Notes under the pieces: generated by a model
The model's database searches: none
The model's input: only the letters and a program-made list of their open reading frames with translations
Told to the model about the DNA's origin: nothing
Position numbers and translations under genes: made by a program
Shown here: positions 1-8,776 of the stretch, one piece after another
How the letters are laid out: every line of letters begins with the position of its first letter
Numbering within the stretch: the first letter of the stretch is position 1
Assembly: GCF_001636405.1 (NCBI RefSeq)
Contig: NZ_KV440950.1
Span: 4,506,778 to 4,570,777, forward strand
Direction of reading: 5' to 3'
Length of the DNA stretch: 64,000 nt
DNA from: Peribacillus frigoritolerans
Lineage (GTDB): Bacteria; Bacillota; Bacilli; Bacillales; DSM-1321

Positions 1-1
1 T

Positions 2-844
2 AAGGTGCCCTTCCCTGACATCGTCTATAACCGTATCCCCTGGAGGAGCTATGAGGCGTCAGAGGAATTCCAACATCTTATCACACATTTTAAAGATTAC
101 CGAATGACTCTATTCAACCCCTGTTTTATAGATAAATATGTGATGTTCGAAGCATTAACTGAAGATGGATCCCTCACCAACCACCTTCCGCCCACCATGG
201 TCTTACGAAACAGCGGTTGCCTTGATTCTTTCCTGGAGACATACAGGCATATATACCTTAAGCCATGCAAAGGAAGCCAAGGGAAGGGCATTTATACCAT
301 TATCAAAAATGATGATGATACCCTATTGTTCAATAGCTTAAAGCATAGTGAGTCCTTCCCTGATTTTGCTTCCTTCTGGGATACAAAAAAAAGGGATTTA
401 TTAAAAAGGAGCTATCTTGCTCAACAGGCGATCATACCAAAAAAACTCTTTGGACATCGTTATGATTACCGGATTCTCGTCCATTATGAAAAAGGTTTTT
501 ATAAAGTGACCGGCAAAGCGGTAAGGATGTCGCAAACTCAGGAAATCACCACCCACACTCCCCGAGGCGGAAAGCTTTTTCCTTATCAGGACATTAAATC
601 AAAAAACCTGGATCTAAAATTAGCGAACATTGCCCAAAAATGCGGAGAGATACTTTCAAAAAAGATCGGGTTTCTCGGAGAGTTTTCCATTGATATAGGG
701 GAAGACGAATCGGGCTCGCTTTTCATATACGAAGTGAACTCAAAGCCGATGCAATTCGATGAAGAAGAAATTGAAACAAACAGGCTTTTGCATTTAAAAA
801 ATCTTTTCATTGAATTAACTTTTCCCAACCTGAAAAGAAAATAA
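2..844 (+). CDS. YheC/YheD-family ATP-grasp spore protein, 5' end outside window
   Basis: The frame is open to the left edge, so the N-terminus is missing; the family usually has about 360-450 residues and about 280 are seen here. ATP-grasp hallmarks are visible: a lysine/glycine ATP-binding stretch (YLKPCKGSQGKGI, about residue 84 of the visible part), DYRILV near 153, and the C-terminal metal-binding block with GEFSIDIGEDESG followed by YEVNSKP. YheC and YheD are known in Bacillus as endospore coat-associated proteins; the ligated substrate is not established. A YheE-like gene lies 60 bases downstream as in B. subtilis, which supports the family call. I cannot tell YheC from YheD without the N-terminus. 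Confidence 0.85.
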   Translation, partial: KVPFPDIVYNRIPWRSYEASEEFQHLITHFKDYRMTLFNPCFIDKYVMFEALTEDGSLTNHLPPTMVLRNSGCLDSFLETYRHIYLKPCKGSQGKGIYTIIKNDDDTLLFNSLKHSESFPDFASFWDTKKRDLLKRSYLAQQAIIPKKLFGHRYDYRILVHYEKGFYKVTGKAVRMSQTQEITTHTPRGGKLFPYQDIKSKNLDLKLANIAQKCGEILSKKIGFLGEFSIDIGEDESGSLFIYEVNSKPMQFDEEEIETNRLLHLKNLFIELTFPNLKRK

Positions 845-907
845 CACCTCCAGCTGCCGTTTTCCATTATAATCGAATGAGAAACAGTATATATGGAGGT
901 AATACAT

Positions 908-1111
908 ATGATCACTCATTTTCAATGGGAACCATTGCATAAGAATCTGCCAGGATGGAAAATTTCCTTTTATTTCAACAAGCAGGCAGTCAAAGCCTTG
1001 TATCATAAAGATGGATCCATCGAGTGGACAGCCAATCCGCCTTCCGAAACAGATGAAACTAAACTCAAAAGCATGATACATGACCTAATGATCTTCCATG
1101 TATATGAATGA
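908..1111 (+). CDS. yheE: small YheE-like protein
   Basis: A 67-residue soluble protein, rich in aromatic residues (ITHFQWEP at the start, FHVYE at the end). It resembles the short YheE proteins found next to yheC/yheD in Bacillus; no biochemical role is known. The start is the ATG at 908, because GGAGG at 895-899 sits 8 bases before it; the earlier in-frame ATG at 893 overlaps that ribosome site. It follows the YheC/YheD gene on the same strand and may share a sporulation-time transcript, which is inference from order only. Confidence 0.75.
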   Translation: MITHFQWEPLHKNLPGWKISFYFNKQAVKALYHKDGSIEWTANPPSETDETKLKSMIHDLMIFHVYE

Positions 1112-1196
1112 AACCCCTTTACATTCATGAAATCGCTTAACAGAATAAAAAAAACTCCTTTGCCTAAACTAAAGAAAAGGCTAGGAGGGATTTCTT

Positions 1197-1385
1197 TTGG
1201 ATAAAGAAAAAATGACATTTTTGAAGGATACCGAATATGATGGCAAGGACTCCGTTTACCTGGATATCGACCGTATCATCAATGAAGGAATGGCGGGCGG
1301 AAATGTGTATGAAGTCGCTAACCTTCAGAACATCGAAGAAGCACATGATTTTTATGATGAAACAGATCCCAATGTCAATAAATGA
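1197..1385 (+). CDS. small acidic protein, function unknown
   Basis: A 62-residue, strongly acidic protein (many Asp/Glu, motif DIDRIINEGMAGGNV in the middle, acidic tail). It starts with TTG at 1197, preceded by AGGAGG at 1183-1188 with 8-base spacing, and ends just before a hairpin terminator. These signals support expression. No domain was recognised. Its place after yheE suggests it may belong to the same spore-related group, but nothing in the protein proves this. Confidence 0.7.
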   Translation: MDKEKMTFLKDTEYDGKDSVYLDIDRIINEGMAGGNVYEVANLQNIEEAHDFYDETDPNVNK

Positions 1386-1392
1386 ATAATGT

Positions 1393-1419
1393 GGGCTCTC
1401 TTATGGAGAGCTCTCTTTT
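1393..1419 (+). terminator. intrinsic terminator after the small acidic gene
   Basis: Short stem GCTCTC (1395-1400) with GAGAGC (1406-1411), followed by the T-rich tail TCTCTTTTA. It lies 8 bases after the stop codon at 1385 and before the convergent hydrolase gene. Confidence 0.6.
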
Positions 1420-1449
1420 ATATCAGTCAGACCGTTAAACGGATAGCAT

Positions 1450-2274
1450 TCAAATAGTCCCATTCTCCCTCGCACTTAAAATATTTTCGTTTAATATCGA
1501 TGTAATGATATGCTCTGAATCCCATTCATGCCCAGATATCTCGATAAGGGGATAGCGATTCGGTAAAACGACCTGCTGGATTTCATGAACGGTCAGCCCT
1601 TGAGAATGCAAGCGTAAAATTTCCCCTTGGAGGTTTTCCAGATAATCCAGTTTTTTTCGAAACATCTCCTTCCCATCAGGAACATGCCCAGCATGACAGC
1701 AAAACACTTCCCCGAAGTCATATTGAAGCAATCTTTTTATGGAATCGATGATCACCGGGACAGACTCTTCCCGTAAGACAAGCTTTGTTTTTGGGGTTAC
1801 GAAAAGGTCTCCTGAAAAAAGCACGCCATTATCGTGATTCAAATACACCATATGGTCCTTTGCATGACCTGGGGTAAAAATCGGCTCCCACGTTTGGGTA
1901 CGGGAATGAATGGCCTTCCCTAGCGGCTCAGCTTTAAAGGCGTCTCTCTTTCCCCAGAAAATTTTGCGATATTCAGGATATTCAGCATCCTTTGCACAAA
2001 CCTCAACCGACATCGGGTGAATGAAAAGAGGGACCTTTTTATGTTCCTTTATCCAGGCAGCGCCCCCCGTATGGTCTTCATGATAGTGAGTCAGGGCCAC
2101 TGAGTCGAAGTCTGCGGATTCATAGAATGGAATAAGCTCTTCCAATAAAATCTGTGCGCCAGTATCTATCAATAGGCCATCCGTTAAAAAGACATACACA
2201 CTCATCCCCCCCTTGTTCCCGCCAGGAGTCCCATGCACGCAAACCACATCATTTATCGTCTTGATCTCTATCAT
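1450..2274 (-). CDS. MBL-fold metallo-hydrolase
   Basis: A 274-residue metallo-beta-lactamase-fold hydrolase. The binuclear metal motif HYHEDH is seen near residue 62, followed by the later ligands in GHAKDH, SGDLF and the C-terminal CHAGH. The family includes glyoxalase II-type thioesterases, lactonases and phosphodiesterases, so the substrate cannot be assigned. There is no signal peptide, so it is likely cytosolic. The start at 2274 is preceded by GGGGAGGAAA. It is a single gene, convergent with the small acidic gene and divergent from the metNPQ leader. Confidence 0.85.
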   Translation of the reverse strand: MIEIKTINDVVCVHGTPGGNKGGMSVYVFLTDGLLIDTGAQILLEELIPFYESADFDSVALTHYHEDHTGGAAWIKEHKKVPLFIHPMSVEVCAKDAEYPEYRKIFWGKRDAFKAEPLGKAIHSRTQTWEPIFTPGHAKDHMVYLNHDNGVLFSGDLFVTPKTKLVLREESVPVIIDSIKRLLQYDFGEVFCCHAGHVPDGKEMFRKKLDYLENLQGEILRLHSQGLTVHEIQQVVLPNRYPLIEISGHEWDSEHIITSILNENILSARENGTI

Positions 2275-2487
2275 TCGGTTTCCTCCCCATCATTGTACAA
2301 AAATAGTTTTACCTTCCTTTTTTTAACTTTATTATAATAAATGTAGTACCACTTTACCATTTTGACAAGGAAATATTGGAATAAATAGCCTCGATGAAAA
2401 TGCTGGATTATTGCATAATAGCCCATTTTCCATGAATCGTTTTAACGGACCGTACCAATTTTAATGACAAAAAAATAAAAGAAACGA

Positions 2488-2516
2488 TTGACATTGCCGG
2501 ATTTTACAAATAATAT
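2488..2516 (+). promoter_or_regulatory. sigma-A promoter of the metNPQ leader
   Basis: TTGACA at 2488-2493, a 17-base spacer, then TAATAT at 2511-2516. The predicted start of transcription falls about 40 bases upstream of the SAM riboswitch. Confidence 0.75.
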
Positions 2517-2559
2517 AGATTATATTATAAAACTTGAAATATTCTAAAATAATAATTTA

Positions 2560-2660
2560 CTTATCAAGAGTGACGGAGGGATCAGGCCCTGTGATGTCCG
2601 GCAACCGCCCTTAGGGAACGGTGCCAATTCCTGCAGAATGATTGCATTCTGAAAGATAAG
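2560..2660 (+). promoter_or_regulatory. SAM-I (S-box) riboswitch of metNPQ
   Basis: The outer helix CTTATC (2560-2565) pairs with GATAAG (2655-2660). Between them are the conserved S-box blocks: AGAGTGACGGAGGGA, GATGTCCGGCAACC and GGTGCCAATTCCTGC. Binding of S-adenosylmethionine to this family stabilises the aptamer and allows the downstream terminator, lowering expression when methionine is plentiful. It lies directly ahead of a methionine importer operon, which matches. Confidence 0.95.
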
Positions 2661-2675
2661 CCGAGATATGATTTC

Positions 2676-2710
2676 GCTGCCTCTTTCTGAATGATAGAGG
2701 CAGCTTTTTT
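2676..2710 (+). terminator. riboswitch-controlled terminator
   Basis: GCTGCCTCT (2676-2684) pairs with AGAGGCAGC (2696-2704), followed by TTTTTT. It forms the expression platform of the S-box leader upstream of metN. Confidence 0.9.
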
Positions 2711-2731
2711 AATGTTTAAGGGGGAAAGCTC

Positions 2732-3748
2732 ATGATTGAAATCCGTTCAATCCGAAAGGAATACGTCTCGAAGAAAAACCGAGTTATCGGAGTGGATAAC
2801 GTATCTTTGACCATTCAAACTGGTGAAATATATGGAATTGTCGGCTACAGCGGAGCTGGAAAAAGCTCATTACTCCGCTGCTTGAATTTGCTTGAACGTC
2901 CGACAGGTGGAAATATCATTATCGACGGCATTGATTTAACCTCTTTATCTAGCAAAGAGCTTCGTAAACAACGCCAAAAAATCGGAATGATATTCCAGCA
3001 CTTTTCCCTGGTCAGTTCAAAAACCGTTTATGAAAATGTCGCTTTCGCCTTAAGGGCCGCGCATCGATCGAAGGACGCGACTAAGTTACGTGTATTGGAA
3101 TTGTTGGAAATCGTAGGGCTCAGCGATAAGAAAGATGTCTATCCTGCACAGCTTAGCGGTGGACAGAAGCAACGGGTCGGCATAGCTCGCGCGTTAGCAA
3201 ATGAACCCACTGTACTATTATGTGATGAAGCGACTTCAGCCCTTGATCCAACAACTACAAAAGCGATTTTACAGTTATTGAAAAAGATAAGCAGTGAGCT
3301 TGGTATCACCATCGTGTTGATTACACATGAAATGGAAGTGGTCAAAGAACTATGCCACCGAGTCGCCGTGATGCAGGATGGCCGGGTAATTGAAGAAGGA
3401 CCCGTTTATGAAATATTTTCACAGCCCAAACAGGAATTAACGAAGCAATTCATTAGCAGTGTACTGGATTTCGAACTCCCTTCGCACTTGATTGATGAAA
3501 GTGAAGGGACGATTATTAAAATCCAATTCGAAGGGCAAACCGCCGGTGAGTCGATTCTTTCGGATACTCTCCAATCCCATGCAGTAAAGGGGAATATTTT
3601 ACACGGTAAAATTGAGTATATCCAGGATGTTCCTTTAGGCATTTTAATCATCGAGTTAATTGGCGATGCCGTCCAAATCCATTCGGCATTGGAATATATA
3701 AAAAATCGTTCCAGTTCTGTGGAGGTGTTAAAACATGTCACTGCTTAA
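2732..3748 (+). CDS. metN: methionine ABC importer, ATP-binding protein MetN
   Basis: A 338-residue ATPase that powers uptake of methionine and related sulfur compounds at the membrane. Visible motifs: Walker A GYSGAGKSS near residue 38, the Q-loop in IFQHFSL, signature LSGGQKQRVGIARAL near 140, Walker B LLCDEATSALDP and the H-loop in ITHEME. The C-terminal 80 or so residues fit the NIL regulatory domain that binds methionine in this family. The ribosome site AAGGGGGA precedes the ATG. The 3' end overlaps metP by 14 bases. Control by the S-box leader is clear. Confidence 0.95.
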   Translation: MIEIRSIRKEYVSKKNRVIGVDNVSLTIQTGEIYGIVGYSGAGKSSLLRCLNLLERPTGGNIIIDGIDLTSLSSKELRKQRQKIGMIFQHFSLVSSKTVYENVAFALRAAHRSKDATKLRVLELLEIVGLSDKKDVYPAQLSGGQKQRVGIARALANEPTVLLCDEATSALDPTTTKAILQLLKKISSELGITIVLITHEMEVVKELCHRVAVMQDGRVIEEGPVYEIFSQPKQELTKQFISSVLDFELPSHLIDESEGTIIKIQFEGQTAGESILSDTLQSHAVKGNILHGKIEYIQDVPLGILIIELIGDAVQIHSALEYIKNRSSSVEVLKHVTA

Positions 3749-4403
3749 TCCCATCGTCAATATTTTACCTGATCTTAATAAAGCCTTTCTTGAAACGATT
3801 TATATGGTCGGCGTTTCTCTTGCAGTAGCCCTGCTGATCGGTTTACCGCTTGGAGTATTGCTATTTACAACAACCAGGAATTTATTTTTTGAAAGTGGCA
3901 TCGTGAATCGATCTCTCGGTTTCGCAGTCAATATTGTCCGTTCAATCCCGTTCATCATTCTCTTGGTCGCCCTCCTTCCTTTAACGGACCTACTTACGGG
4001 ATCGACGATAGGGCCAAGAGCAGCTTCTGTTTCCCTGTCCGTATCCGCAATCCCTTTTTTTGCAAGGATTGTTGAAACGGCATTACGTGAAATAGACAGA
4101 GGAGTGATTGAAGCTGCAATTGCCGTAGGTGCCACTCCATGGATGATCATTAAGGATGTACTTCTTCCAGAGGCAAAACCGGGAATTATTCAAGGACTGA
4201 CATTAACGACCATTTCGCTAATCGGTTACTCAGCAATGGCTGGGACAATCGGCGGTGGCGGAATTGGCGACCTGGCAATCCGGTACGGATATTACCGATA
4301 TGACAACACAGTCATGATCACGACGATCGTCGTGCTGATCTGCCTTGTGCAACTCATTCAAATGGTTGGTGATAAAGTTTCATACATAGTTAACAAGCGA
4401 TAG
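3735..4403 (+). CDS. metP: methionine ABC importer, permease MetP (MetI-type)
   Basis: A 222-residue inner-membrane permease with about five hydrophobic segments. The cytoplasmic coupling loop that contacts the ATPase is visible as EAAIAVGATPWMIIKDVLLPEA (family EAA motif, about residue 120-140, ending in the usual LPEA). It starts inside the end of metN, with GGAGGTG at 3721-3727 inside metN, so translation is likely coupled. It completes the MetNPQ importer with metQ, which follows 56 bases later. Confidence 0.94.
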   Translation: MSLLNPIVNILPDLNKAFLETIYMVGVSLAVALLIGLPLGVLLFTTTRNLFFESGIVNRSLGFAVNIVRSIPFIILLVALLPLTDLLTGSTIGPRAASVSLSVSAIPFFARIVETALREIDRGVIEAAIAVGATPWMIIKDVLLPEAKPGIIQGLTLTTISLIGYSAMAGTIGGGGIGDLAIRYGYYRYDNTVMITTIVVLICLVQLIQMVGDKVSYIVNKR

Positions 4404-4459
4404 GATCAATCATTTTTTTAAATGACTCAATACATTTCATTACTCAGGAGGAATTTCAA

Positions 4460-5281
4460 ATGAAGAAAATAGCTTCGTTATTATCAGTCTGTGCACTTGC
4501 ACTCGGCTTGGCAGCATGCGGGAGCGATGATGCATCCCCAAATACTGAAGACAAAAAAGAATTGAAGATCGGGGCGACTACCGGGCCGTACGCCGATATG
4601 GTTAAGGAGGCCATCAAACCAGGTCTGGAAGATCTCGGATACAAAATAGAGATCGTCGAATTCACCGACTATATCCAGCCGAATAAGTCGCTTGGCAACA
4701 ACTCGATCGACGCCAACCTTTTCCAGCATAAAGTGTACATGGATAACTTCGCTAAAGAAAATGATTTAAAGCTTTCCGACCTTATCATAGTTCCAACAGC
4801 GCCAATGGGCATATATTCTAATAAGTATAATTCATTGAAAGAAGTGAAAGACGGTACATCCCTTGCAGTGCCCAATGATCCGGTTAACCTGGCACGTGCA
4901 CTAAAAGTGCTGGTGGATGAAGGGTTGATTGAAGTCGATCCAAATGTCGACCCTTTAAAAGTATCTGAAAAGGATGTAACGAAAAATCCAAAAAACATCC
5001 AGCTAAAACCATTGGAATCCGCTCAGCTGCCCCGCGCAACAGACAGCGTTGACCTATCGGCGGTCCCTGGCAACTTTGCTCTTGCAGCGAAAATGGACCT
5101 CAAGGATGCCCTAGTTTTAGAAAGCATGCCGGATATGTATCGAAACGTTGTTGCAGTGAATACAAAAGATGTAGACGCTCAATTTGCCAAGGATATTAAA
5201 TCTGTAGTGGAATCCGACCAGTTTGAAAAAGTGATCGATGACAAATTTGCCGGATTCGGAAAACCAGACTGGATGAATTGA
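4460..5281 (+). CDS. metQ: methionine-binding lipoprotein MetQ
   Basis: A 273-residue substrate-binding lipoprotein of the NlpA/MetQ family. A signal peptide with lipobox LAAC (cysteine at residue 20) predicts lipid anchoring on the outer face of the membrane. Family features include KIGATTGPYADM near the N-terminus, the FTDYIQPN region and the DSVDLSAVPGNFA segment. AGGAGGAA precedes the ATG. It delivers methionine to MetN/MetP and is part of the S-box-controlled operon. Confidence 0.94.
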   Translation: MKKIASLLSVCALALGLAACGSDDASPNTEDKKELKIGATTGPYADMVKEAIKPGLEDLGYKIEIVEFTDYIQPNKSLGNNSIDANLFQHKVYMDNFAKENDLKLSDLIIVPTAPMGIYSNKYNSLKEVKDGTSLAVPNDPVNLARALKVLVDEGLIEVDPNVDPLKVSEKDVTKNPKNIQLKPLESAQLPRATDSVDLSAVPGNFALAAKMDLKDALVLESMPDMYRNVVAVNTKDVDAQFAKDIKSVVESDQFEKVIDDKFAGFGKPDWMN

Positions 5282-5291
5282 TCAAATAATC

Positions 5292-5325
5292 AAGGCCTGC
5301 TTCCCCTTTACCGGGAACAGGCCTT
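5292..5325 (+). terminator. weak hairpin after metQ
   Basis: AGGCCTG (5293-5299) pairs with CAGGCCT (5318-5324), with a second stem TTCCC/GGGAA inside. The tail TTTC is short, so read-through to the next gene is likely. Confidence 0.5.
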
Positions 5326-5343
5326 TCATTAAGGAGAGCAAAT

Positions 5344-6444
5344 ATGAATACCTTACTGGAGGTCCGCAGCGGCCCCGCTTATTACGCCTGTAAAGCAAAT
5401 GTCCTTGAAAACCTGGAAGTGAAACTGTGTAGAGGGAACATTCGTAAAGTGCTCGTTATTCATGGACAAAAATCCTGGGAAGTTACTGAACCCTTCTTTC
5501 CTTCCTTAGAAAATATTGAGACGATCTTTTTCACATACGGCGGGGAATGCAGTGACCCGGAAATTGACCGCGTCATGAAGGCAGCTCTTGAACATGGTGC
5601 TGATGCCTTAATTGGCATTGGCAGCGGTAAGTTGCTCGACCTCGCCAAATCGGCCGGAAACTTGCTTCAAAAGGAGATCATCCTCATTCCAACCTTGGCT
5701 TCCACCTGTGCTGCCTGGACACCGTTGAGTGTCATTTATGATGATAATGGTTCATATGTCCGTTATGATATTCATGAAAAAAGCACTTGGATGTTATTGA
5801 TCGAACCAGGAATTCTTCTTAATTCGCCGATTAACTATTTACGTGCTGGAATCGGCGATACATTGGCGAAATGGTACGAGGGCAATGCACTGGCCGAAAA
5901 GCTTGCCGCCAAGTCCGTTTGTATTGAATTGGCCCATCTGGCCGCAAGGCAATGCCAGGAAGTTTTATTGACATATGGCGAGGAAGCCTTAGCTGATTTG
6001 GAAAAAGGGAAATGGACAGATGCGCTGCAGCGTGTAATTGAAACGAACATCATCACAAGTGGTCTTGTTGGTGGGTTTGGCAGCCAGTACTTGCGCGTAG
6101 CCGGTGCCCACTCCATTCATAATGGCATGACTTCCATCACCCAAGCGCATCATTTACTTCACGGGGAAAAAGTTGCATATGGCATTTTAGTCCAGCTTGT
6201 GCTAGAAGGGAAATTCTCGGAAATCAAACAATTGCTGCCCATCTACCGGGTGCTTAAATTGCCGATGACATTGCTTGATATTGGCCTGACTGCTGAACAT
6301 AAGGCGGAACTTCAACAGATTGCAGCCCACTCTGTCAAAGAAGGTGAAGACATCCATCTTCTTTTCCCTGATATCAACAAGGAAAAAGTGGCAGCCGCCA
6401 TGGAAAACCTTGAAATCCTTACAAACCATGCAAGCCCTTCCTAA
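5344..6444 (+). CDS. iron-type alcohol dehydrogenase family protein (GldA/YbdH-like)
   Basis: A 366-residue member of the group III metal-dependent dehydrogenase family that contains glycerol dehydrogenase and E. coli YbdH/HcxA. The nucleotide-binding GIGSGKLLDLAKSAG lies near residue 95. Metal ligands can be placed at Asp in GIGDTLAKW, His in GAHSIHNGM and His in HLLHGEKVAYG. YbdH-type enzymes reduce 2-oxo acids. The gene sits 62 bases after metQ behind a weak terminator, so a role linked to methionine or 2-oxo acid metabolism is possible, but this is inference from position. AAGGAG precedes the ATG. Confidence 0.8.
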   Translation: MNTLLEVRSGPAYYACKANVLENLEVKLCRGNIRKVLVIHGQKSWEVTEPFFPSLENIETIFFTYGGECSDPEIDRVMKAALEHGADALIGIGSGKLLDLAKSAGNLLQKEIILIPTLASTCAAWTPLSVIYDDNGSYVRYDIHEKSTWMLLIEPGILLNSPINYLRAGIGDTLAKWYEGNALAEKLAAKSVCIELAHLAARQCQEVLLTYGEEALADLEKGKWTDALQRVIETNIITSGLVGGFGSQYLRVAGAHSIHNGMTSITQAHHLLHGEKVAYGILVQLVLEGKFSEIKQLLPIYRVLKLPMTLLDIGLTAEHKAELQQIAAHSVKEGEDIHLLFPDINKEKVAAAMENLEILTNHASPS

Positions 6445-6479
6445 AAAAGCGATGGGGTTTTGACCCCATCGCTTTTTTT
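6445..6479. terminator. bidirectional terminator between convergent genes
   Basis: AAGCGATGGGGT pairs with ACCCCATCGCTT around a 4-base loop, with an A-run on the left and a T-run on the right. It can end the dehydrogenase gene on the + strand and the epimerase gene on the - strand. Confidence 0.9.
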
Positions 6480-6560
6480 GATTCCTCATTGTATAAAATC
6501 ATCCTTTCCACCGAGCATACATAATGTGCCATTAATACTTCAGTATAATAAAAGAAGGTC

Positions 6561-7598
6561 TCAACCTACTGTCTGTTTCCATAATCCAAGAAGATCGCTT
6601 TCATGTTGTCTGTGCATGCCTGCTTTTCTATCGGCGGATTCCGGACGGCCCTTTTCCCAATTCCATATATCTTCGAGAGTTTCTGATAGGGGACGGAATG
6701 TTAGTCCATTATTGATTGCTTTATCATTGTCGACAGCCAAAAACCCATTCAAAGGTTCCTTACCTCCTGGTAAAGGGAATTCTTCCGGTATCCATAAAGG
6801 CATTTCTCCCCACGGCTCTACTTTATTGTCATTTAAAAATTTTTCAGAGACCCATGTAAAGGCAGCATTACTTCTTGTTACCTTTTTGCAGCCTTCAAGT
6901 ATTTGCCCCATAGTCAGTGTGTATTCTGGCCCAACGGCATTATACGTACCTGTCACGCCTTTTTCCATCATTTGGATGATCCATTGAGCCAAGTCCCTTG
7001 CATCGATAATTTGGATTGGACGTCCAGGGCGTCCAGGCGCTAAAACTTCTCCCCCTTCCGCTATTCTTTTAAGCCAGTACGGCAATCGGTCAGTGTAATC
7101 ATATGGACCTACTATTTGCCCGGCACGAATTGACAAGACTTTCCCCGGCAGTTCTTTTTCAGCTGCTTTTTCGCTTAATGATTTTAACGGTCCATAATAT
7201 TCACCGTATATCGGTCCAGCCGTTCCGCGGGTTATTTCTTCTGCTTTATCATCATTTAGTGCATGAACCTCTCCATTTTCATCAATACCTGGTTCGGTTG
7301 GATCACTATAAACCGAGATGCTTGAAATATATGTATAATGTTTAACTTGATTAAGCAATCGGCAAGATTTCGATACAGTTCGAGGGATAAAGCCTGATGT
7401 ATCAATGACTGCATCCCACTGTCTTCCTTTCAGCATTTCAAGATCTCCGTCGCGGTCCCCTTTTAACTGTTCTATTTCGGGGAAAACATAAGGGTCGTTT
7501 CCACGATTAAAAAGTGTGACATCATGCCCCTTCTCTATTGCAGCTTTTGCTATATATCGGCCTAAAAACCGTGTACCACCCAATATTAAAATGTTCAT
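6561..7598 (-). CDS. NAD-dependent epimerase/dehydratase family protein
   Basis: A 345-residue extended short-chain reductase. The Rossmann motif GGTRFLG lies at the N-terminus (MNILILGGTRFLGRYIA). The usual YxxxK pair is not in the typical form: YGEYYGPLK is seen where the catalytic Tyr and Lys are expected. The C-terminal half resembles sugar-nucleotide epimerase and mRNA-binding CSP41-type relatives, so the substrate cannot be named. The start is the ATG at 7598, preceded by GAGGAGGAGATC; a longer frame to 7640 lacks such a site. It is divergent from the YxkF-like regulator. Confidence 0.82.
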   Translation of the reverse strand: MNILILGGTRFLGRYIAKAAIEKGHDVTLFNRGNDPYVFPEIEQLKGDRDGDLEMLKGRQWDAVIDTSGFIPRTVSKSCRLLNQVKHYTYISSISVYSDPTEPGIDENGEVHALNDDKAEEITRGTAGPIYGEYYGPLKSLSEKAAEKELPGKVLSIRAGQIVGPYDYTDRLPYWLKRIAEGGEVLAPGRPGRPIQIIDARDLAQWIIQMMEKGVTGTYNAVGPEYTLTMGQILEGCKKVTRSNAAFTWVSEKFLNDNKVEPWGEMPLWIPEEFPLPGGKEPLNGFLAVDNDKAINNGLTFRPLSETLEDIWNWEKGRPESADRKAGMHRQHESDLLGLWKQTVG

Positions 7599-7778
7599 GG
7601 ATCTCCTCCTCTTAAACGGTATTCCATAAAGCATACGCAATACCCTCTCCTAAAATTAATAATACTTGCACCTTTTCTTTGGTTTTCCCTTCTCGGAAAA
7701 ACTAAAGATATCCTAATCTTTTGAACTTTATTCTTTTTCGCTATAATGATATGGAAAGGGAGAAAGAAGGTGGAACCG

Positions 7779-8663
7779 ATGCTTGAAAATCTTATACAAA
7801 AATTCCCGAACGCTCTTACCAATAAAAAGGATACTGATGATATTTCTAATTATGTTTGGTTCGAAGACTTCAGAAGTATACTTGGTATTCCCCGTTCAGA
7901 AATCACAGCAGAAGAAATCCGTTTATTGGAACTGCTTTTTGTTCCTTCCATAAACCCAAATAACCTCAATGCACATCCAGGCTCATCATGGAAAAATTTT
8001 TTATCCGAACCGAATGCACCATTGCCTTTAACGAGCTGGGAGAATGTTCGATTCCTTCATTTCAAGTTGACTCATGCTGATTTTTCCAACTCCGATTTTG
8101 AAGGGGCCTTCCTCGCTTTCGTTCCATCTGACGCAGCTATTATTTGGGAAAATGAAACGGCAGGCGTCTTAATTGAACCGGACAAGGATGAACCATTATC
8201 AAATAAAGAACTGATCGCCATTACTTCCACACTTGAAAGTGACTTTTATGTAAAGACCCGTATGTTCACCGGGCGCTTTCACCCTGTAGATCAAGACCTT
8301 CGCCATCACTGGACTCAGGAGAAAAAGTGTTTTGAAGTGGCACAGGTGCATCTGCCGGATATAAAAGTGGCTGATTTGGCAGACATCATCCCATACTCAT
8401 TAATAAATGATCCATCCTTTAAGAATGCAAATTGGTTTATCAATGAAATTCTTGGCAAGACCAAGCAGGATACTGAGCTTATCAAAACGGTTAAAACGTA
8501 TATCGAATGTAACTCCAATGCCACTTTTGCCGCCAAACAGCTTTATATACATCGGAACAGCTTACAATACCGAATCGATAAATTCTCTGAAAAAACTGGT
8601 CTCGATATTAGAAACTTCCGTCATGCCCTTACTGCATACTTGATACTTTTACTGAATGATTAA
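7779..8663 (+). CDS. yxkF: PucR-type helix-turn-helix regulator (YxkF-like)
   Basis: About 294 residues. The C-terminal 60 residues hold the PucR/CdaR-type DNA-binding domain: a segment with NSNATFAAKQLYIHRNSLQY followed by RIDKFSEKTGLDIRNF. The N-terminal part has no recognised sensor. In B. subtilis the regulator YxkF is the neighbour of msmX; the same pairing here supports orthology. The ATG at 7779 has AAGGTGG upstream, whereas the longer frame from 7746 has none. It may act on msmX, which is inferred from position. Confidence 0.75.
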   Translation: MLENLIQKFPNALTNKKDTDDISNYVWFEDFRSILGIPRSEITAEEIRLLELLFVPSINPNNLNAHPGSSWKNFLSEPNAPLPLTSWENVRFLHFKLTHADFSNSDFEGAFLAFVPSDAAIIWENETAGVLIEPDKDEPLSNKELIAITSTLESDFYVKTRMFTGRFHPVDQDLRHHWTQEKKCFEVAQVHLPDIKVADLADIIPYSLINDPSFKNANWFINEILGKTKQDTELIKTVKTYIECNSNATFAAKQLYIHRNSLQYRIDKFSEKTGLDIRNFRHALTAYLILLLND

Positions 8664-8776
8664 TTTCCAATGTAAGCACTTTTTTGTGCAATATGCCCAT
8701 ACTTTTTTCAAAACCTATAGCTTAGACTATAGCTAATTGGTACAAGTAATCTAAGAGTTTAAAAGGGGGATTTTTC

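Noticed and set aside
6460..6987. A 175-residue + strand frame opposite the epimerase gene
   Set aside because: It is the antisense shadow of a clearly conserved Rossmann-fold protein and begins inside a terminator.
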